Source: Chromatiaceae bacterium
Lineage (GTDB): Bacteria > Pseudomonadota > Gammaproteobacteria > Chromatiales > Chromatiaceae
DNA: 8,026 nt
Direction of reading: 5' to 3'
NCBI GenBank assembly: GCA_012962365.1
Contig: DTXR01000110.1
Coordinates: 1-8,026 of the forward strand
The notes under the pieces: model-generated
The model's input: the letters and a program-made list of their open reading frames with translations, nothing else
The model's database searches: none
Told to the model about the DNA's origin: nothing
In this document: positions 7,424-8,026 of the stretch, in pieces
Position numbering within the stretch: position 1 is the first letter of the stretch
How the letters are laid out: the number at the start of each line of letters is the position of its first letter
Made by a program: the position numbers and the translations under genes

Positions 7424-7909
7424 ATGATAAAACAAGTGGAAGGCGATATCCTGCTGACACAGGCTCAGGTGATTGTTCACGGCATCGCGGCCATGGATCC
7501 AATGAACCAGGGGCTGGCGAAATCACTGCATGAAAAATACCCGGCCATGCACAAGGATTTCCACCACTGGTGCCACCAGCAGCACCCAAAGCCTGGCGAG
7601 GCCTGGATGTGGGGAGGCCCCAATGGCCTGCGCATCGTGAACCTGATTACCCAGGAGGGTGGGTACGGCCATGGCAGCAAACCACAACATGCTACGGTGC
7701 AGCACGTCAACCACGCACTGAAAGCACTGAACAAAATAGCAAAAAAAGAGAAGTTCACATCAATTGCCCTGCCCCGGCTCGCCACTGGTGTCGGTGGGTT
7801 GGATTGGAATGAAGTCGAACCCCTGATAAAGAAGCACCTGGGAGACCTGGACATTCCTGTCTATGTGTACGCGGTTTACCATGCTGGCCAAAAGGCCAAG
7901 GAAGACTAG
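7424..7909 (+). CDS. Macro-domain (ADP-ribose-binding) protein
   Basis: A 161-residue single-domain protein with no signal peptide or membrane segment, so presumably cytoplasmic. It starts with the macro-domain pattern VEGDIL (residues 5-10). It continues with an asparagine-containing loop (MNQGLA, 27-32), a stretch around K86 (GSKPQHA), and the glycine-rich LPRLATGVGGLDW (116-128), which resembles the LPxxGxGxGGLxW of DarG/TARG1-like macro domains. Those relatives bind ADP-ribose, and some remove it from glutamate or nucleic acid; K86 aligns roughly with the catalytic lysine of TARG1. The TARG1 catalytic Asp position appears to be glycine here, so hydrolase activity is uncertain and it may only bind. 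No DarT-like toxin is adjacent. The ATG at 7424 has GAGGAG 11 bases upstream. The 14-codon upstream extension would begin inside the promoter. The gene is divergent from rnr. Confidence 0.88.
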   Translation: MIKQVEGDILLTQAQVIVHGIAAMDPMNQGLAKSLHEKYPAMHKDFHHWCHQQHPKPGEAWMWGGPNGLRIVNLITQEGGYGHGSKPQHATVQHVNHALKALNKIAKKEKFTSIALPRLATGVGGLDWNEVEPLIKKHLGDLDIPVYVYAVYHAGQKAKED

Positions 7910-7936
7910 GCAAGCTCTGCACAGCGCAGATGAAGG

Positions 7937-7972
7937 TTGACAGTCAGCGCGGCAGCTTGTACAGTGCGCGCC
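7937..7972 (+). promoter_or_regulatory. Strong tRNA promoter with GC-rich discriminator
   Basis: A perfect -35 TTGACA (7937-7942), an ideal 17-base spacer and a -10 TACAGT (7960-7965, four of six matches) lie about 30 bases before the mature tRNA. The next bases, GCGCGCC, form a GC-rich discriminator of the kind that makes stable-RNA promoters sensitive to ppGpp/DksA. A start near 7972 would give a roughly 30-base leader to be removed by RNase P. Confidence 0.75.
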
Positions 7973-8001
7973 TCAAGGATGAAGGCAAAGCCCGAATTCT
8001 T

Positions 8002-8026
8002 GCCGAGGTGGTGAAATTGGTAGACA
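8002..8026 (+). tRNA. tRNA-Leu, 5' part only
   Basis: The last 25 bases match the start of a bacterial leucine tRNA: acceptor strand GCCGAGG, TG, then a D-arm with the leucine-type GAAATTGGTAGAC. The sequence differs by one base from what I recall of E. coli leuU (anticodon GAG). The anticodon, variable arm and 3' half lie outside the window, so the isoacceptor cannot be decided. Confidence 0.85.

Noticed and set aside
7741..7747. Run of seven A in the macro gene as a -1 frameshift site.
   Set aside because: It sits in the right phase, but the zero frame continues through the conserved glycine-rich motif to a normal end, and I found no stimulatory structure or product in the shifted frame.
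7916..7930. Inverted repeat TCTGC/GCAGA after the macro gene as a terminator.
   Set aside because: The stem is only five base pairs and no T-tract follows.

Overview
The window looks like ordinary chromosome from a gammaproteobacterium with moderate GC content. The evidence is the rnr-rlmB pair, an RNase R whose core motifs resemble the E. coli enzyme, a bacterial tRNA-Leu 5' end, and c-di-GMP signalling proteins of the CHASE2/GGDEF/EAL type. I cannot fix the genus; an environmental, perhaps sulfur-oxidising, lineage is only a guess. There are no insertion sequences, CRISPR arrays, phage genes or rRNA genes.

Minus strand, positions 1-7264 (read right to left): rnr (RNase R) is followed by rlmB (23S rRNA G2251 2'-O-methyltransferase), with a 4-base ATGA overlap. 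After a 69-base gap come two envelope/signalling genes. The first encodes a secreted LysM-FecR-fibronectin-like protein with a hydrophobic C-terminus. The second encodes a large membrane protein with CHASE2, PAS, GGDEF and EAL domains, cut off by the left edge of the window. The GTG start of the second gene directly follows the TAA stop of the first, in the same reading frame and without a spacer, so the two are probably translated in a coupled way. Together they look like an envelope-sensing module that controls c-di-GMP. In the visible part, the EAL domain keeps its catalytic residues. The GGDEF domain keeps its signature loop but has lost several substrate-contact residues.

Plus strand, positions 7378-8026: a small macro-domain (ADP-ribose-binding) protein is transcribed divergently from rnr, from an extended -10 promoter. 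After a 92-base gap lies a tRNA-Leu gene with a strong promoter of stable-RNA type; the tRNA runs off the right edge.

The most interesting points are the FecR/CHASE2 junction, the GGDEF substitutions (including Asp-to-Asn at the guanine-contact position that differs in cGAMP-making Hypr enzymes), and the stand-alone macro-domain gene beside RNA-processing genes.
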